Assembly (NCBI GenBank): GCA_035290045.1
Contig: DATDVH010000067.1
Coordinates: forward strand, 1-14,380
Source: DATDVH01 sp035290045
GTDB taxonomy: Bacteria > Patescibacteriota > Microgenomatia > UBA1406 > HO2-37-13b
Direction of reading: 5' to 3'
Length of the DNA stretch: 14,380 bases
In this document: piece by piece, positions 12,850 through 14,380 of the stretch
How the letters are laid out: every line of letters starts with the position of its first letter
Position numbering within the stretch: position 1 is the stretch's first letter
Notes under the pieces: generated by a model
Told to the model about the DNA's origin: nothing
Databases searched by the model: none
Seen by the model: the letters and a program-made list of their open reading frames with translations, nothing else
Made by a program: the position numbers and the translations under genes

Positions 12850-14001
12850 ATGACTATTTTTAACTCACTTGGCTCAAACTATACGTTTCGCTTTGTATTA
12901 CATGCACTTTTTACCAGAAATAAAAAACACTATACGAATAAACTCATTGAGTATCTTGAAAAAAAATATCAAGGTAAAGCACATCTTCTCTATAAAGCTC
13001 GTAATGCAATCACGGTCGCTCTTCATATTCTGCGATTACCAAAAAATTCTTTTATCGCCATCAATGGATTTACGTGTTATGCAGTATATGAGGCTATAAT
13101 AAAAGCAGGACACAAACCATATTACCTTGATATTGATGAAGACCTTAATTTCTCAGCAAGAACTCTGGAACAAGCGCTTTTGAAAAATACCCCAATCAGA
13201 GCAGTGATAATCCAAAATACTCTTGGTATTCCCTGCGATATTGAAAAAATATCCGCTCTGTGTAAAAAATACCAGTGCTTCCTCATGGAAGACCTTGCTC
13301 ACAGCGCAGGAACAGTATATAACAATGGACAAAAAGCAGGCACTGTCGGAGACTGTACTATACTTTCATTTGGCATGGATAAAATCATAGATTCTGTATC
13401 AGGCGGAGCGCTCATCATCAGAATGAAAATACCCACGTATTCGTATACACTTGAAAAAGTACCCTTCAAACAACAGATAAAGGATCGTCTGTATCCACTT
13501 TTCACATTTTTAATAAGAAAATCATACTTCTTTTTACTCGGAAAAATTATACATACGATATTGAAAAATCTTTGCTTACTCAACACGCCTATGGAATCGC
13601 TTTCCGAAAAATCATTACCTGCTCTTCCTTCTTGGCAGTGTCATCTAACGTATGAACAATTAACACAGCTTGAAAATAATCTACAGCATAGAAGGACAAT
13701 CGCAACAATTTACTCAGAAAAAATAAATCCTTTTTTACAATCCAAAAAAATTATCGGTCGTATCCCTCAATCAACAAACCTCCGCTTTCCTGCTTTTACA
13801 AAGAGGAGAGAGAACCTCATCGCTTATCTTAGGCAAAACAACGTTTATATATCAGACATATGGTACGACGACGCGCCCATTCAATGTCCGAAGGCTGAAA
13901 AAATAGCACATCGTATCATCAATCTTCCTACACACCAAGCTCTATCAGAAAAACAAGCGTTACACATTGCATTACTTATCAACAGATGGGTAACATCATA
14001 G
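12850..14001 (+). CDS. DegT/DnrJ/EryC1/StrS family aminotransferase-like protein
   Basis: PLP-dependent fold-type I protein of 383 residues. Visible marks are KARNAI (49-54) near the phosphate site, GFTCYAVYEAI (73-83), EDLAHSAG (147-154) with Asp148 to pair with the pyridine nitrogen, and SFGMDKIIDSVSGGAL (173-188) with Lys178 as the Schiff-base lysine. Members usually transaminate keto-sugars bound to nucleotides; some act on other keto groups. The section 195-255 is unusually rich in basic and aromatic residues (LYPLFTFLIRKSYFFLLGKI, 214-233) and may lie on the membrane, which is atypical. It starts 9 bases after the hydrolase and its end overlaps the FemAB-like gene, so it belongs to the same operon. 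The exact substrate cannot be read from the sequence. Confidence 0.88.
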   Translation: MTIFNSLGSNYTFRFVLHALFTRNKKHYTNKLIEYLEKKYQGKAHLLYKARNAITVALHILRLPKNSFIAINGFTCYAVYEAIIKAGHKPYYLDIDEDLNFSARTLEQALLKNTPIRAVIIQNTLGIPCDIEKISALCKKYQCFLMEDLAHSAGTVYNNGQKAGTVGDCTILSFGMDKIIDSVSGGALIIRMKIPTYSYTLEKVPFKQQIKDRLYPLFTFLIRKSYFFLLGKIIHTILKNLCLLNTPMESLSEKSLPALPSWQCHLTYEQLTQLENNLQHRRTIATIYSEKINPFLQSKKIIGRIPQSTNLRFPAFTKRRENLIAYLRQNNVYISDIWYDDAPIQCPKAEKIAHRIINLPTHQALSEKQALHIALLINRWVTS

Positions 14002-14380
14002 TGCAATCTATTACCGAAAAAAATGAATGGGAAAAGTGTATGTCCCTATACCCAGAATCAAACTTTCTTCATTCATGGTATTGGGGAGTATTCCACGAAT
14101 CTCTTGGACATGACGTACGCCGTGTAGGATTTTATGAGCATAATAAACTAATCGGCAGTATGCTTTCAATCGTAGAAAAAGCCAAAAGAGGAACTTATCT
14201 GACTGTTCCAGCAGGCCCCCTGATCAATTGGGATGATAAAGATACGGTCAACTCATTTGTTCAGACAATAATAGAACAAGCACGTGAAAGCACGGCAGTA
14301 TTTGTGCGAGTGCGGCCTCAACTGATCAATAATGAAATTTCACAAAGATTATTCAAACAATATAAATTTATAAAAGCCCC
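13986..14380 (+). CDS. FemAB/FemX-family peptidyltransferase, N-terminal part
   Basis: The 131 visible codons belong to the GNAT-fold FemAB family, which attaches amino acids from aminoacyl-tRNA to peptidoglycan stem peptides. SNFLHSWYWGVFHESLGHDV, KLIGSMLSIVEKAKRGTYLTVPAGPL and VFVRVRPQL correspond to the conserved first domain. The gene runs off the right edge. The ATG at 13986 (MGNIIVQSITEKNEW) overlaps the DegT-like gene by 16 bases. A GTG at 14001, overlapping its TAG by one base, is the alternative start. As the fourth gene of the cluster it ties the operon to the cell wall or another peptide-bearing envelope polymer. Confidence 0.88.
   Translation, partial: MGNIIVQSITEKNEWEKCMSLYPESNFLHSWYWGVFHESLGHDVRRVGFYEHNKLIGSMLSIVEKAKRGTYLTVPAGPLINWDDKDTVNSFVQTIIEQARESTAVFVRVRPQLINNEISQRLFKQYKFIKA

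Noticed and set aside
13299..13586. Minus-strand open frame of 95 codons inside the DegT-like gene
   Set aside because: Antisense shadow of conserved PLP-binding motifs.
1..14380. CRISPR array, rRNA genes, insertion sequences or UGA recoding
   Set aside because: No regularly spaced repeats, rRNA-like segments or transposase genes are visible. TGA ends the Mur ligase-like gene at a normal ATGA junction, which argues against UGA as a sense codon.

Overview
The window is a 14.4 kb AT-rich piece of a bacterial chromosome. Several traits suggest the Patescibacteria (Candidate Phyla Radiation): compact genes, tRNA genes without an encoded CCA, a large unassigned membrane protein next to ruvC, and a cell-envelope cluster of Mur ligase-like, alpha/beta hydrolase, DegT-family and FemAB-family genes. 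This placement is an inference; no rRNA or marker phylogeny is available here. TAA, TAG and TGA all appear as stops, so the code looks standard.

Layout. (1) 1-421: N-terminus of topA, minus strand, running off the left edge. (2) 422-4190: a defence islet between topA and a tRNA pair. It holds a HEPN-domain protein (minus), a gene that joins a complete LexA-like repressor to a beta-class DNA methyltransferase (plus), and a BglII-type restriction endonuclease (minus) converging on the methyltransferase. A 44-codon remnant of an older gene lies at its left border. (3) 4191-4363: tRNA-Val(TAC) and tRNA-Leu(GAG), minus. (4) 4474-6577: ruvB, ruvA and ruvC, minus, in transcription order ruvC-ruvA-ruvB. 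(5) 6615-9583: a 540-residue membrane protein (plus), a membrane-anchored HExxH metallopeptidase (minus) and a 151-residue unknown protein (minus). The metallopeptidase lies between two copies of the last 52 bases of the membrane-protein gene, so it looks like an inserted cassette. (6) 9734-10825: ychF, behind a leader region rich in palindromes. (7) 10886-14380: Mur ligase-like protein, alpha/beta hydrolase, DegT/DnrJ/EryC1/StrS aminotransferase-like protein and FemAB-family transferase, close-packed and probably one envelope operon.

The most unusual item is the restriction-modification module. Residues 1-196 of the methyltransferase reproduce LexA, including the Ala-Gly cleavage site and the Ser/Lys dyad at almost the same positions as in Escherichia coli LexA. 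Its promoter overlaps, face to face, the promoter of the divergent HEPN gene. This suggests that the methyltransferase represses itself and a potentially toxic HEPN ribonuclease, and lets go on DNA damage. The endonuclease has BglII's D-x8-E-x-Q catalytic spacing and exactly its length, and I found no AGATCT in the window by eye.

A second theme is gene starts placed only 6-8 bases behind a -10 box (ruvC, the 540-residue protein, the metallopeptidase, the 151-residue protein, the Mur ligase-like gene and a mini-ORF ahead of ychF). This points to leaderless or nearly leaderless mRNAs.
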